From assembly GCA_963834365.1 (NCBI GenBank), contig CAWIBS010000032.1, positions 503,125-567,124 on the forward strand: a DNA stretch of 64,000 nt, written 5' to 3'. Source of the stretch: CAWJAP01 sp963834365 (lineage in GTDB: Bacteria > Acidobacteriota > Vicinamibacteria > Vicinamibacterales > Vicinamibacteraceae). This document shows, piece after piece, positions 46,777-55,792 of the stretch. The notes beneath the pieces are model-generated. The model was not told where the DNA came from and ran no database searches. It saw only the letters and a list, made by a program, of their open reading frames with translations. The translations under genes and the position numbers were made by a program. The first letter of the stretch is position 1. Each line of letters opens with the position of its first letter.

Positions 46777-47013
46777 TCAACGGTTGCGGCGGTCGCCCGG
46801 ATCGTCCGGACGTGCGTCCACGGCGTTCGTCCGCGGATCGTCCTCGGCGATCTCGCCGGCAGGCAGGTGAGTGCCCGGGCGATGAGCAGGATCGGTGCAG
46901 GCCTCGCTCACGGCGTCCACGATTTGGAGGATCTGTCCCTCGTAGGTCTCGTAGACGCCGGTCAGGCACCCGCAGGCGAGCTGCCGTCCACCCAATCCTC
47001 GCTGGAGTCGCAT
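46777..47013 (-). CDS. Small CxC-containing hypothetical protein (78 aa)
   Basis: A 78-residue product with a conserved-looking core RQLACGCLTGVYETYEGQIL, a third Cys (SEACTDPAHRPG) and an acidic C-terminus. I recall similar small proteins in Acidobacteriota but no name. The ATG is at 47013; the RBS is weak. It sits 65 bases upstream of the antiporter gene, in the same direction, so it could be co-transcribed with it. Confidence 0.5.
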   Translation of the reverse strand: MRLQRGLGGRQLACGCLTGVYETYEGQILQIVDAVSEACTDPAHRPGTHLPAGEIAEDDPRTNAVDARPDDPGDRRNR

Positions 47014-47048
47014 GGTGTTCCGTGGGCCGTCGCCAGCCGCTGTGGCAA

Positions 47049-47072
47049 TGTCCGGCTCAGCCGGACCAAGGT
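47049..47072. repeat. REP-type palindrome, short form
   Basis: TGTCCGGCTCAGCCGGACC, a shortened copy of the window-wide palindrome, lies between the small CxC gene and DUF2911. Confidence 0.75.
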
Positions 47073-47239
47073 TCCCGGTTCCACGAACCCTGGTCTTGGC
47101 CCCTCGACAAGGCGGCGCCCACCTTCAAGAGTGCCGCAGTCAGACGTCTCTGGCCAGTGCCTTCTGCTACAGTCCGCGATTCAGGTGAGGCGATCAGGCG
47201 CGAGCCGACTGGCGCGCGCGTTCATTCGAGGAGGTCAGC

Positions 47240-47779
47240 ATGACGCGAACGGTCACCGCAGTGACGATGCTGGTGGGTGCGCTCGGCGCAACGGTCGTCG
47301 CCCAGAAGACGACGCCGGTGCACCCAGGCAAGGGGGGAAGCCCGCACGTCCGGGTGGAGACGGTTGTCGATGGCGCGAACATCGCGGTCGAGTACGGCCG
47401 TCCGTCTCTCAAGGGCCGCGCCGAAGCGCAGGTAATGCCGCCGGGCAGTCCGTGGCGGACCGGCGCCGACGAAGCGACCGTGCTGACGACGGACAAGGCC
47501 CTCAAGTTCGGAACGCTCAGCCTTCCTCCCGGCAGCTACACCATCAACACCCAGCCGGGCGACGCATGGCAGCTCATCGTCGGCAAGCTGGGGAAGCCGG
47601 GACAATGGGGCGTTCCCTACAACGCGTCGCTCGAGATCGGGCGGGCGCCGATGAAATCCGGCAAGACGAGCGCCCCGGTGGAGCAGCTCACGATCGCGAT
47701 CGAGGACACGCCGGCCGGCGGACAGCTGCGGGTCGAGTGGGGGTCCACCAGCGCGTCGATCCCGTTCACCGTCGGCTGA
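47240..47779 (+). CDS. Exported DUF2911 protein
   Basis: A 179-residue protein with a signal peptide (VTAVTMLVGALGATVVAQKT) and the DUF2911 core: IAVEYGRPSLKGR, PWRTGADEATVLTTDKALKF, LPPGSYTINTQPGDAWQLIV and GQWGVPYNASLEIGRAPM. A strong Shine-Dalgarno (GAGGAGGTCAGC-ATG) is present. DUF2911 proteins are common in Acidobacteriota and Bacteroidota; their role is unknown, but they are periplasmic. Confidence 0.93.
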   Translation: MTRTVTAVTMLVGALGATVVAQKTTPVHPGKGGSPHVRVETVVDGANIAVEYGRPSLKGRAEAQVMPPGSPWRTGADEATVLTTDKALKFGTLSLPPGSYTINTQPGDAWQLIVGKLGKPGQWGVPYNASLEIGRAPMKSGKTSAPVEQLTIAIEDTPAGGQLRVEWGSTSASIPFTVG

Positions 47780-47852
47780 CGGGTCGCGAACCGCGAGTCC
47801 CGGAGGCTGAAGGCAGGGGGCTGCGCATGATCAAGCTGCGCGCTGGAGAGGG

Positions 47853-48374
47853 ATGGAGCAGCCGATGACGCGCTACGGCGATCTGCAGATCGAACAGGAT
47901 CCGACGTTTCAACAGCGGGAATGGCGGGTCCAGCGGATCGGCTGGTGGCTGCTGGCGGGCTTCGTGGTGGCTGCCGCCCTCGGGCTGTTCGGCGGCGGTC
48001 CGCTGAGCCGGGCGCAGGCCGGTGAACGCGGCGCGCCGCTCTGGATCGAGTACGAGCGCTTCACGAAGGTCGGGGCCCCGACGCGCCTGCTGGTGCACGC
48101 GCAGGCGGCGCCGCATGACGGGTCGTGGGGACTCGACCTGCGCGTCGCCCGCCCGTACTTCGACGCGATGGAGATCACGCGCATGGTGCCGCAGCCCGCG
48201 TCGGTCGAAGTCGGCGCCGAGCTCGTGCGCCTCTGGTTTGCCGCCCCGTCGGCACGCGCAGAACCGCTCACCGTCATCCTCGACGTCCAGCCGCGGACCA
48301 TCGGCTGGCATCGGGCGGTGTGGGCGGGCGCGCAGGGCGCACGCGTGTCGTTCGTGCAGCTCGCGTACTTCTGA
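47853..48374 (+). CDS. Single-pass membrane protein next to DUF421
   Basis: A 173-residue protein. The cytoplasmic N-terminus (YGDLQIEQDPTFQQREWRVQ) is followed by one membrane helix (RIGWWLLAGFVVAAALGLFG) and an extracytoplasmic beta-rich domain (GAPLWIEYERFTKVGAPTRL, YFDAMEITRMVPQPASVEVG, IGWHRAVWAGAQG). It ends 14 bases before the DUF421 gene and is probably its partner. The same two-gene set occurs elsewhere in soil bacteria (memory, not checked). Function unknown. Confidence 0.7.
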   Translation: MEQPMTRYGDLQIEQDPTFQQREWRVQRIGWWLLAGFVVAAALGLFGGGPLSRAQAGERGAPLWIEYERFTKVGAPTRLLVHAQAAPHDGSWGLDLRVARPYFDAMEITRMVPQPASVEVGAELVRLWFAAPSARAEPLTVILDVQPRTIGWHRAVWAGAQGARVSFVQLAYF

Positions 48375-48388
48375 GGAGGAGGTCTGCG

Positions 48389-48838
48389 ATGGAATCCGTC
48401 GTGCGCTCGGTGGTGATGTATGCGCTGCTGCTGTTGCTGTTCCGCATCACGGGCAAGCGATCGCTGGCCCAGATCACCGCCTTCGATTTCATCCTGCTGC
48501 TGATCATCGGCGAGGCGACGCAGCAGGCATTGCTCGGCACGGACATCTCGGTCATCAACGCCTGCGTCGTCATCGCGACGCTGATGCTGCTGGATCTGGG
48601 CCTGTCGATTGCGAAGCAGCGCTGGCCGCGACTCGACCACGTCCTCGAGAGCACGCCGCTGGTGGTGGTCGATCATGGCCGTGTGATCGAGGACCGGCTC
48701 GCGCGCGAGCGCGTGGACGTCGATGACGTGCTGACCGCGGCCCGCGAGCGGCACGGGCTCGAGCGCCTCGATCAGATCAAGTACGCCGTCCTCGAACGCA
48801 GCGGCGGCATCTCGATCATTCCGGCGGCTCAGCGTTGA
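48389..48838 (+). CDS. DUF421/YetF-family membrane protein
   Basis: A 149-residue protein. Three membrane helices (VVMYALLLLLFRITGKRSLA, FDFILLLIIGEATQQALLG, INACVVIATLMLLDLGLSIA) are followed by the DUF421 soluble domain (TPLVVVDHGRVIEDRLARER, KYAVLERSGGISIIP). A strong SD (GAGGAGGAGG) precedes ATG 48389. YetF proteins are spore- or envelope-associated in some bacteria; the activity is unknown. Confidence 0.9.
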   Translation: MESVVRSVVMYALLLLLFRITGKRSLAQITAFDFILLLIIGEATQQALLGTDISVINACVVIATLMLLDLGLSIAKQRWPRLDHVLESTPLVVVDHGRVIEDRLARERVDVDDVLTAARERHGLERLDQIKYAVLERSGGISIIPAAQR

Positions 48839-48840
48839 AT

Positions 48841-48975
48841 GGTCTCTGGTCTTTCGGTCTTCGGTCTTTGGTCTTCGGTCTTTGGTCTGGGCTACGGACT
48901 ACGGGCTGCGGACTACGGGACTTGCGAAAAGCACTCTGGCGAGCCCGTGGGAGCTGTAGCCTGCAGCCTGTAGCC
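48841..48975. repeat. Left arm of a ~130-bp inverted repeat
   Basis: GGTCTTCGGTCTTTGGTCTT units, then GGGCTACGGACTACGGGCTG-like units, then GGGACTTGCGAAAAGCACTC, then TGTAGCCTGCAGCCTGTAGC. The reverse complement, about 90% alike, lies at 49787-49950. The rest of 48976-49165 holds GGGGCTTGAGCCCC-type palindromes and CCTGATCC units and no gene. Confidence 0.8.
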
Positions 48976-49165
48976 GGAACTGGTCTTCGTCCTGGGGGCG
49001 CCGGACCTAAAGGTCCGGCCTACCGTTTTTGTCCACCAGTCCCGCAGCGGTAGGGCGGGGCTTGAGCCCCGCCGCGGGCCTGCGGGCGACCGGCTACGGG
49101 TAGCAATGATCCTGATCCCTGACGCCAGATCCCTGATCCCTGAGGCCTGAGGCCTGATCCCTGAC

Positions 49166-49614
49166 TCAGTGCTTGTGGCCGGCGGGAGGGCTGCCGAGCA
49201 TGGCCAGCGGTTCTCCCTTGTTGCCGACCTGGAACAGCAGCAGCCGGGTCCGGCCCGACGTGCTCATGTTGCGCGCCTGCATCGACGTGTTGACCGCCTC
49301 GTGGTAGACCTGGCCGGGGTCGAACGTCTTGCGGCCCTGCCCCTCGACGTCCACGACGAAACGGCCCTCCTGCACGTACACGAAGACGTCACCGGTGTGA
49401 TAGTGCTTCTCGCCGACCCAGCCGGCGGGCAGCTCGAGCTCCATCACGGTGGCTTCCTTGCCCGGCAGCGCCACCAGAATCTTCCTTGAGCACAATCTTC
49501 TGATCCGCCGTACTACGGGTACTCCTGCGGGCGCGTCTGGCCCGGAAGCTCCGGCGGCACCGCCATGGCGACCCCCGCCATGCACACCCCAGCCGTCAAC
49601 TGCAGCAGCTTCAT
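49166..49614 (-). CDS. Exported cupin-domain protein, N-terminal frame break
   Basis: The cupin core is clear: ATVMELELPAGWVGEKHYHT, then GDVFVYVQEGRFVVDVEGQG, DPGQVYHEAVNTSMQARNMS, then RLLLFQVGNKGEPLAML. The His pair in EKHYHTGD and the later YHE give metal ligands. A signal peptide (LTAGVCMAGVAMAVPPELPG), behind a very good SD (GGAGGTTGACC) at ATG 49614, is in another frame; at least one break lies near 49490-49515. About 148 residues if repaired. It is a periplasmic small cupin of unknown substrate and is bracketed by a large inverted repeat. Confidence 0.75.
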
Positions 49615-49786
49615 GGTCAACCTCCGAATGTCGACTGAGCCCCGAGGCTGACGTCTCGGGGCTACAACTGTTCAACGTCCTGTCCGGTGGCAAGCGAAGC
49701 ACGGCAGTCAGGGTCAGGGGTCAGGGATCAGGCATCAGGCATCAGGACCGAAGGCTAGGACCGAACCCACGACCAGTGCCAACGAC

Positions 49787-49950
49787 CAGCGACCAAAGAC
49801 CAAAGACCGAGACTACAGGCGACGGGCTACAGGCTGCAGGCTCACTCCGGCTCGCCAGAGTGTTTTCGCAAGTCCCGTAGTCCGCAGCCCGCAGTCCGTA
49901 GCCCAGACCGAAGACTGAAGACCGAAGACTGAAGACCGAAGACTGAAACC
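49787..49950. repeat. Right arm of the ~130-bp inverted repeat
   Basis: Inverted partner of 48841-48975: GGCTACAGGCTGCAGGCTC, GAGTGTTTTCGCAAGTCCCG, CGCAGTCCGTAGCCC and GAAGACTGAAGACCGAAGAC units. The remaining 49615-49786 contains GGGGTCAGGGATCAGGCATC-like units and no gene. Confidence 0.8.
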
Positions 49951-49983
49951 AGATCTAAGCTGTTCCCTGCCCGGGAGTGGCAT

Positions 49984-51171
49984 ATGGCTTCGACCAGACG
50001 CGATTGGTTAATCTCGGCCGCAGCCGTGGCGGGCTCGGCGGTCACCCGCGAGGCGGCGGCGTCGCAGGCTCCAGCCGTCGCGACACCGTCGCCGGCTCCG
50101 CTCCTCCTCAGCGTCGCCGACTTCCGGCACGCGGCGCGCGACCGCATGGCCAGCCCCGCCTACGAATACATGGAGGCGGGCGCGGCCGACGAGATCACGC
50201 TGGGGTGGAATCAGGAGGCGTTCCAGCGGCTCCGCATCCGGCCACGGGTTCTCGTGGACGTTTCGCGCATCGACACGCGGATCACCCTGCTCGGCCACCA
50301 GCATCCGATCCCGATTCTGCTGGCTCCGACGGGGTACAACCGGATGATGCACCCCGACGGCGAGCTGGGCGTCGTGCGAGCCGCCGGGACGGCCGGAGTG
50401 ACGCTGGTCGTGAGCAGCAGCGCCACCACGTCGGTCGAGGAGCTCGCACGCGCCGCCTCCGCACCACTGTGGTTTCAGCTCTACCTCCAGCCGGATCGGG
50501 AGCTTTCGCTGAGCATCGTCCGGCGGGCCGAAGCGGCCGGTTGCCGGGCGCTCTGCCTGACGGTGGACGCGCCCGTCTCCGGCCCCCAGAATCGGATCGC
50601 CCGATCGGGCTTCGCGCTCCCGCCGGACATGCCGGTCCCCATGAATCCCCTGGCGAGCGACCGGCGGCGGCGCGCGGCCGCCGCCGATGGCGGGAACGAG
50701 GGTTTCCGGGTGCGTTATCCGGCGACGTGGACCGATGTCGACTGGCTGCGGTCGAGCACGTCGCTCCCCGTCCTCCTCAAAGGCATCCTGGATCCGGAAG
50801 ACGCCGACCAGGCCGTGCAGGCCGGCGTGCAGGGGATTATCGTGTCGAACCACGGCGCGAGGAGCCTCGACACCGCGCCGGCGACGATCGACGTGCTCCC
50901 GGCCATCGTCGATCGTGTCGCCGGGCGGGTTCCCGTGCTCATGGACGGCGGCATCCGGCGTGGCACGGACGTGCTGAAGGCGCTGGCGCTCGGGGCGACC
51001 GCCACGCTCGTCGGCCGCGCCTATCTCTACGGCCTCGGCGCCTCTGGTGAGGACGGGGTTCGCCGGGTGATCGGCATCCTGCGCAGCGAGCTCGAGATGG
51101 CCATGGCGCTCTCGGGCCGTACCACCATCGGCGCCATCGACCGCTCGACCGTTCTGCCGCCCGCGTGCTGA
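49984..51171 (+). CDS. Tat-exported FMN-dependent alpha-hydroxy acid oxidase
   Basis: A 395-residue protein. The N-terminus STRRDWLISAAAVAGSAV is a twin-arginine signal. The FMN-dependent hydroxy-acid dehydrogenase barrel follows: PAYEYMEAGAADEITLGWNQ, PIPILLAPTGYNRMMHPDGE, PLWFQLYLQPDRELSLSIVR, LTVDAPVSGPQN (NR loop), LPVLLKGILDPEDADQAVQA, IIVSNHGARSLDTAPA (catalytic His) and VLMDGGIRRGTDVLKALALG (Arg/FMN phosphate). It oxidises an L-2-hydroxy acid such as lactate or glycolate; Tat export of such an enzyme is uncommon. The RBS is weak; the ATG is at 49984. Confidence 0.92.
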   Translation: MASTRRDWLISAAAVAGSAVTREAAASQAPAVATPSPAPLLLSVADFRHAARDRMASPAYEYMEAGAADEITLGWNQEAFQRLRIRPRVLVDVSRIDTRITLLGHQHPIPILLAPTGYNRMMHPDGELGVVRAAGTAGVTLVVSSSATTSVEELARAASAPLWFQLYLQPDRELSLSIVRRAEAAGCRALCLTVDAPVSGPQNRIARSGFALPPDMPVPMNPLASDRRRRAAAADGGNEGFRVRYPATWTDVDWLRSSTSLPVLLKGILDPEDADQAVQAGVQGIIVSNHGARSLDTAPATIDVLPAIVDRVAGRVPVLMDGGIRRGTDVLKALALGATATLVGRAYLYGLGASGEDGVRRVIGILRSELEMAMALSGRTTIGAIDRSTVLPPAC

Positions 51172-51215
51172 TCCCTGATCCCTGATCCCTGACGCCTGGT
51201 GCCTGACCGCCTGAC

Positions 51216-51923
51216 ATGACCCCTGAGCTCCCCGTAGGCGAGGCCCTGCCGTCATGGAGACCGCCTCGGTTCCCGCCGCGCGAGGCGATGGCGGGACGCT
51301 TTTGCCGGCTCGAGCCGATGGACGAGCGGTTTGCGGCCGAATTGCATGCGGCCAACGCGCTCGACGTGGAAGGCCGGAACTGGACCTACCTCGCTTACGG
51401 GCCGTTTGCGACCGAGGACGAATACCGGCGTTGGCTCACGGCCACCTGCCTCGGCCCCGACCCGATGTTCTACGCCATCCTGGACCGGACGAGCGATCGG
51501 GCCGTGGGCGTCGCGGCCTACCTGCGGATCGATCCGGCGAACGGATCGATCGAAGTCGGCCACATCCACTACTCGCCCCGGCTGCAGCGCGCCCCGGCCG
51601 CCACCGAAGCGATGTACCTGATGATGCAGCGCGCCTTTGCGCTGGGATACCGCCGGTATGAATGGAAGTGCGATGCGCTGAACGCGGCGTCCCGGGCCGC
51701 TGCCGAGCGCCTGGGCTTTACCTTCGAAGGGATCTTCCGGCAGGCGACGGTCTACAAAGGGCGCAACCGCGACACGGCGTGGTACGCCATCGTCGATGGG
51801 GAGTGGCCGGCGATCGAGCGAGCGTTCACGCGCTGGCTCGACCCGGCGAACTTCGACGAGGCCGGACGGCAGCGGATCCGCCTGCGTACGCTGATCGCGC
51901 GGCCGCCCGCGACGCCGGTGTAG
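51216..51923 (+). CDS. RimJ/RimL-type GNAT acetyltransferase
   Basis: A 235-residue GNAT: GRFCRLEPMDERFAAELHAA at the start, then YLRIDPANGSIEVGHIHYSP (acetyl-CoA strand), APAATEAMYLMMQRAFALGY and YEWKCDALNAASRAAAERLG with FTFEGIFRQATVYKGRNRDT. This block order is that of RimJ/RimL-like N-terminal or small-molecule acetyltransferases. The ATG at 51216 follows a CCTGATCC mini-satellite. Confidence 0.9.
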   Translation: MTPELPVGEALPSWRPPRFPPREAMAGRFCRLEPMDERFAAELHAANALDVEGRNWTYLAYGPFATEDEYRRWLTATCLGPDPMFYAILDRTSDRAVGVAAYLRIDPANGSIEVGHIHYSPRLQRAPAATEAMYLMMQRAFALGYRRYEWKCDALNAASRAAAERLGFTFEGIFRQATVYKGRNRDTAWYAIVDGEWPAIERAFTRWLDPANFDEAGRQRIRLRTLIARPPATPV

Positions 51924-52057
51924 TGTGTGGCACGGGGAACGGCCCATCGTCCGCGTGGCGGCCGTCCGTAAACGTGCCATCGTCCTGGCCGGTATCTCTC
52001 AACGGATGCCGCCGGCCGCGACGCTCGTGACAGGTCCGGGACAGGGGTGATGCTCGC

Positions 52058-53005
52058 ATGAAGGTGACGCAGGGGCTGATGGCCGCGACCATGGCGGGGG
52101 TCGCGCTGATCGTCGTCGCACGGCTGACCGCGCAGGCGCCGCCGCCGCAGGCACCGCCGCCCGCGCCGGGGACGCCGGTTCAGGGGCATGGAGGCCCGCC
52201 ACAACCCGGTGCTCCGCCGGCGCCACGCGAGCGTGACGCGCGGTTCCCGGCACAACAGCGCGCGGCCGCCGACCCGGCGATCGTCGAACGCGGGCGCAGC
52301 CTGTATGTCGGCGCGTGCGGCGCCTGCCACGGCGTCGATGCGCGTGGTGGCCAGCTCGGCGGTCCCAACCTCCTGCGATCGCAGCTCGTGCTGAACGATC
52401 AGGACGGTGAGCTCATCTTCCCGGTGGTCAAGAACGGGCGCCCCGGGACGATCATGGTGCCGATTCCCATGAGCGAGCCCGATGTGAAGGCGGTGGCCGT
52501 GTATCTTCATGCGCTGCAAGCCGCCAGCAGCCCGGTCGGCGAACCGCCGCGCGCCGAGCCGGTCGCGCTGAACATCCTGGTCGGCGACGCGAGTGCCGGC
52601 GCGGCGTTCTTCACCGCGAACTGCGCCAGCTGTCATTCGGCCACTGGTGACCTTCAAGGCATAGCGACACGTGTCGCCGAGCTCGCGATGCTGCAGAACC
52701 TGTGGGTGTCGGGCGGCCGGGCGACCGGGCGCGGCGGCGGTGGCGGCCGGCCCTCGGACCGCAGCGTCGTGACCGCCACCGTCACCTTCCCGGCGGGCGA
52801 GAAGGTCGAGGGACGCCTCGTGCGCCTCGATGATTTTCTGGTGACGATCGCGCAGCCCGACGGCACGATGCGGACGATCCGCCGGAATGGCGACGAGCCC
52901 CGCGTCGAGATTCGCGACCCGCTCGAGAAGCATCGCGAGCTGCTCGCGGTCTACACGAACGCCAACATGCACGACGTGACTGCTTACCTGGCGACCCTCA
53001 AATGA
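52058..53005 (+). CDS. Periplasmic cytochrome c with two CxxCH sites
   Basis: A 315-residue exported protein: signal peptide (ATMAGVALIVVARLTAQAPP), a Pro-rich linker, then a first class I haem site GRSLYVGACGACHGVDARGG (CGACH at ~87-91), NGRPGTIMVPIPMSEPDVKA (axial Met region), and a second haem site ASAGAAFFTANCASCHSATG (~188). It ends with a beta-rich tail VTATVTFPAGEKVEGRLVRL. The TGA overlaps the ATG of the PQQ dehydrogenase (ATGA). It is the likely electron acceptor for the quinoprotein encoded next. Confidence 0.92.
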   Translation: MKVTQGLMAATMAGVALIVVARLTAQAPPPQAPPPAPGTPVQGHGGPPQPGAPPAPRERDARFPAQQRAAADPAIVERGRSLYVGACGACHGVDARGGQLGGPNLLRSQLVLNDQDGELIFPVVKNGRPGTIMVPIPMSEPDVKAVAVYLHALQAASSPVGEPPRAEPVALNILVGDASAGAAFFTANCASCHSATGDLQGIATRVAELAMLQNLWVSGGRATGRGGGGGRPSDRSVVTATVTFPAGEKVEGRLVRLDDFLVTIAQPDGTMRTIRRNGDEPRVEIRDPLEKHRELLAVYTNANMHDVTAYLATLK

Positions 53006-54681
53006 CACCCGCGCGACTGCTGCTCACGCTCCCGCTGCTGCTCGTGCCCGTCGCCATCATCGGCGCGGGACGAGGCGTCGATCCCGCCGATCTGGTGAAG
53101 CCGCTCGGCGATTCGTGGCCCACCTACTCCGGTGACTACACGGGCAGGCGGTACAGCACCCTCGCCCAGGTCAATCAGACGACGGTCAGGAATCTCGGGC
53201 TCGCGTGGGTGGCGAAGGTGACCGCCGGACCGGGCACGGCCGGGCCTGGCGCCTTCCGGCGGGGCTCGCCGGTCATCGTCGGCGGCGAAGGCCCCGGCGA
53301 TCTGCCGCCCGTTCCCGCCAACATCAAGGGCACCCCCCTGATGGTGAACGGGACGCTCTACGTGACCTCGCCCGACAACGCGTGGGCGCTCGACGCGCGC
53401 GACGGGCGGGAGCTGTGGCACTACTTCTGGAAGACGAAGGGGAGCACCCCGATCGCCAACCGCGGCGTCGGCATGTGGCACGACTACCTCTTCTTCGTGA
53501 CGCCGGACAACTACTTCGTGTCGCTGGACGCGAAGACCGGCCAGGAGCGCTGGCACAAGGTCCACGCCGACTTCAGCCAGCAGTACTTCTCCACCATGGC
53601 GCCGATCGTCGTCGGCAATCACGTGCTGGTGGGCACGGGAAATGATCTCGATTCGCCCGGCTACATCCAGTCGTTCGATCCCGAGAGCGGCGAGGTGCAG
53701 TGGCGGTTCTACACGGTGCCGATGAAGGCGGGTGATCCCGGGCTCGACACCTGGCCGAGCCTCGACGCCGCCCGGCACGGCGGCGGACATCCGTGGCTTC
53801 CTGGCGTCTACGATCCCGAAACGAAGCTCTACATCTTCGGAACCGGTAATCCGATCCCGGCGTTCACGAAGGGACGCGGCGAGGGCGACAACCTGTTCAC
53901 GTGCTCGCTGATCGCGATCCACGTCGACACCGGCAAGATGGCGTGGTACTTCCAGACCTCGCCGCACGACATGCACGACTGGGATTCGGCGCAGACGCCC
54001 ATCCTGATCGACACCGTCATCGACGGCAAGCCGCGCAAACTCGTGTCCACGGCGGCCCGCAACGGCTACTTCTTCACGCTCGATCGGGTGACGGGCCAGC
54101 ATCTGGTCACCACCAAGTACGGCTCGACGACCAACTGGGCGACGCACGTGGACAAGAAAGGCGTGGTGCGGCGCAATCCCGACAAGGATCCCATCGTCCC
54201 CGGCGCGCTCGTCTCGCCCGACTCGGGCGGCACGATCAACTGGGAGCCGCCGGCCTACTCGCCCGACACCGGCCTCTTCTATGTGACCGAGCGCAACAGC
54301 TACGTGATCTACTACCTGACCGACCCGGACCCTCGCGGATCCATGGGTCTCGGCGGGCGGGAAGAGGTCCGTGTCGGGAGCGCCGGCAACTTCCTCACCG
54401 CCATCGATCCGAAGACCGGCAAGGTGGCGTGGCGGCGGCCTTATCCCGGCAACGGCTTCGGCGGCGGCGGTGGCGGGCTGCTCGCGACGGCGGGAAAGCT
54501 GGTGTTCTCCGGCGACGCCGGCGGCAACCTCGTCGCGTATGATGCCGTGTCCGGCAAGCCGCTCTGGCACTCGCGCATCGGCAACGTGTCGAACGCGCCG
54601 ACGACTTTCATCCTCGACGGCCGGCAGCACATCCTCGCAGCCGCTGGCGACACGCTCTATGCATTCGCGCTCCATGAATAG
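53002..54681 (+). CDS. PQQ-dependent quinoprotein dehydrogenase
   Basis: A 559-residue exported eight-bladed propeller. After a signal peptide (LLLTLPLLLVPVAIIGAG) comes the blade start DSWPTYSGDYTGRRYSTLAQ. Other typical pieces are GTPLMVNGTLYVTSPDNAWA, ALDARDGRELWHYFW, GMWHDYLFFVTPDNYFVSLD, IAIHVDTGKMAWYFQTSPHD, DWDSAQTPILIDTVIDGKPR and FSGDAGGNLVAYDAVSGKPL. No haem domain is fused, so electrons probably pass to the cytochrome c from the preceding gene. The substrate is an alcohol or sugar, not determined. It overlaps the YncE-like gene by 8 bases. Confidence 0.93.
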   Translation: MTPARLLLTLPLLLVPVAIIGAGRGVDPADLVKPLGDSWPTYSGDYTGRRYSTLAQVNQTTVRNLGLAWVAKVTAGPGTAGPGAFRRGSPVIVGGEGPGDLPPVPANIKGTPLMVNGTLYVTSPDNAWALDARDGRELWHYFWKTKGSTPIANRGVGMWHDYLFFVTPDNYFVSLDAKTGQERWHKVHADFSQQYFSTMAPIVVGNHVLVGTGNDLDSPGYIQSFDPESGEVQWRFYTVPMKAGDPGLDTWPSLDAARHGGGHPWLPGVYDPETKLYIFGTGNPIPAFTKGRGEGDNLFTCSLIAIHVDTGKMAWYFQTSPHDMHDWDSAQTPILIDTVIDGKPRKLVSTAARNGYFFTLDRVTGQHLVTTKYGSTTNWATHVDKKGVVRRNPDKDPIVPGALVSPDSGGTINWEPPAYSPDTGLFYVTERNSYVIYYLTDPDPRGSMGLGGREEVRVGSAGNFLTAIDPKTGKVAWRRPYPGNGFGGGGGGLLATAGKLVFSGDAGGNLVAYDAVSGKPLWHSRIGNVSNAPTTFILDGRQHILAAAGDTLYAFALHE

Positions 54682-55792
54682 GGCACGGGCTTCAGTCCTG
54701 CCAGCAATCATCGCCGCCCTGGCCGGAGGCCTTGTTGCCGCGTGCAGCCGGGCGCCGGCGCCGGAGCAACAGCAACCGCCGCCGGCGGTCACGCCTGCAG
54801 CCGCGCGCATCTTCGTCTCGAACGAGACGGCTGGCACCATCGCCGTCATCGACCCCGCGGCCGGACTAATCGAGCACACCATCGCCGTCGGGAAGCGGCC
54901 GCGCGGCCTGCGGTTCTCGCGCGACGGCACGCAACTGCTGGTCGCGCTCTCGGGATCGCCGATCGCGCCACCCGGCGTCGACGAGTCGACGCTGCCGCCG
55001 GCCGATCGCAGCGCCGACGGCATTGGCCTCGTGGACCTCGCCTCGCGCGCCGTCGTGCGTATCATCACGAGCGGTCAGGATCCCGAGGCGTTCGATCTCT
55101 CACTCGATGGCCGCACGCTGTACGTCTCGAACGAAGAGACGGCCGAGATGTCGGTCGTCGATCTACGCAGCGGGAAGGTCGTGCGGCGCGTCAAGATTGG
55201 CGAAGAGCCCGAGGGCGTCACCACCCGGCCGGATGGGCGCGCTGTCTACGTCACGTGCGAAGGCGACAACTCGGTCTACGCGGTGGACACGGCGAGCTAT
55301 GCCGTGCTGGCGCGCATTCCAACGGCGCCGCGTCCCCGCTCCATCGTGTTCACTCCCGATGGGGCGACGATGTTCGTAACCGGCGAGACTGGCAACGCCG
55401 TGTCGGTGGTGGACGTCGCGACGCACAAGGTGACCGCGACGATGGTCCTGCCGGCGTCTCCGGGTGCCCCGACGCCGCCACGGCCCATGGGCCTCGTGCT
55501 GTCGCCGGATGGGCGGTCGCTGTTCGTGTCGAACGGCCGGGCGAAGTCGGTCGCCCTGATCGACGTGGCGGCGCGGCAGCTCACGCGCACGATCGAGGAC
55601 GTGGGCACGCGGCCCTGGGGGATTGGTGTGAGCCCTGACGGCCGGAAGATCTACACGGCGAACGGTCCGTCCGGCGACGTGTCAATCGTGGACGTGGCCA
55701 CCGGCGTCGTCGATCGCCGGGTCGTGACCGGCGGAAGTCCGTGGGGTCTGGTTGTGAGTACCGAGGGACGAAGGACGAAGTACGAAGTGACG
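54674..55792 (+). CDS. YncE-like beta-propeller lipoprotein
   Basis: About 373 residues: lipobox LVAAC, a Pro/Ala linker, and seven 40-residue YVTN-type blades such as RIFVSNETAGTIAVIDPAAG, KRPRGLRFSRDGTQLLVALS, GRTLYVSNEETAEMSVVDLR, DGATMFVTGETGNAVSVVDV and DGRKIYTANGPSGDVSIVDV. The frame has no stop before the next gene. It runs through a GGACGAAGTACGAAG mini-satellite into the TonB receptor's start codon. The real stop was probably lost in that repeat. Role: a scaffolding or electron-transfer accessory of the surrounding quinoprotein system (inference). Confidence 0.85.

Noticed and set aside
45225..47243. A 672-codon plus-strand frame opposite the NhaD-like antiporter
   Set aside because: Shadow of a clear 12-helix membrane protein.
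52984..55068. A 694-codon minus-strand frame opposite the PQQ dehydrogenase
   Set aside because: Shadow of a conserved propeller protein; composition typical of antisense reading.
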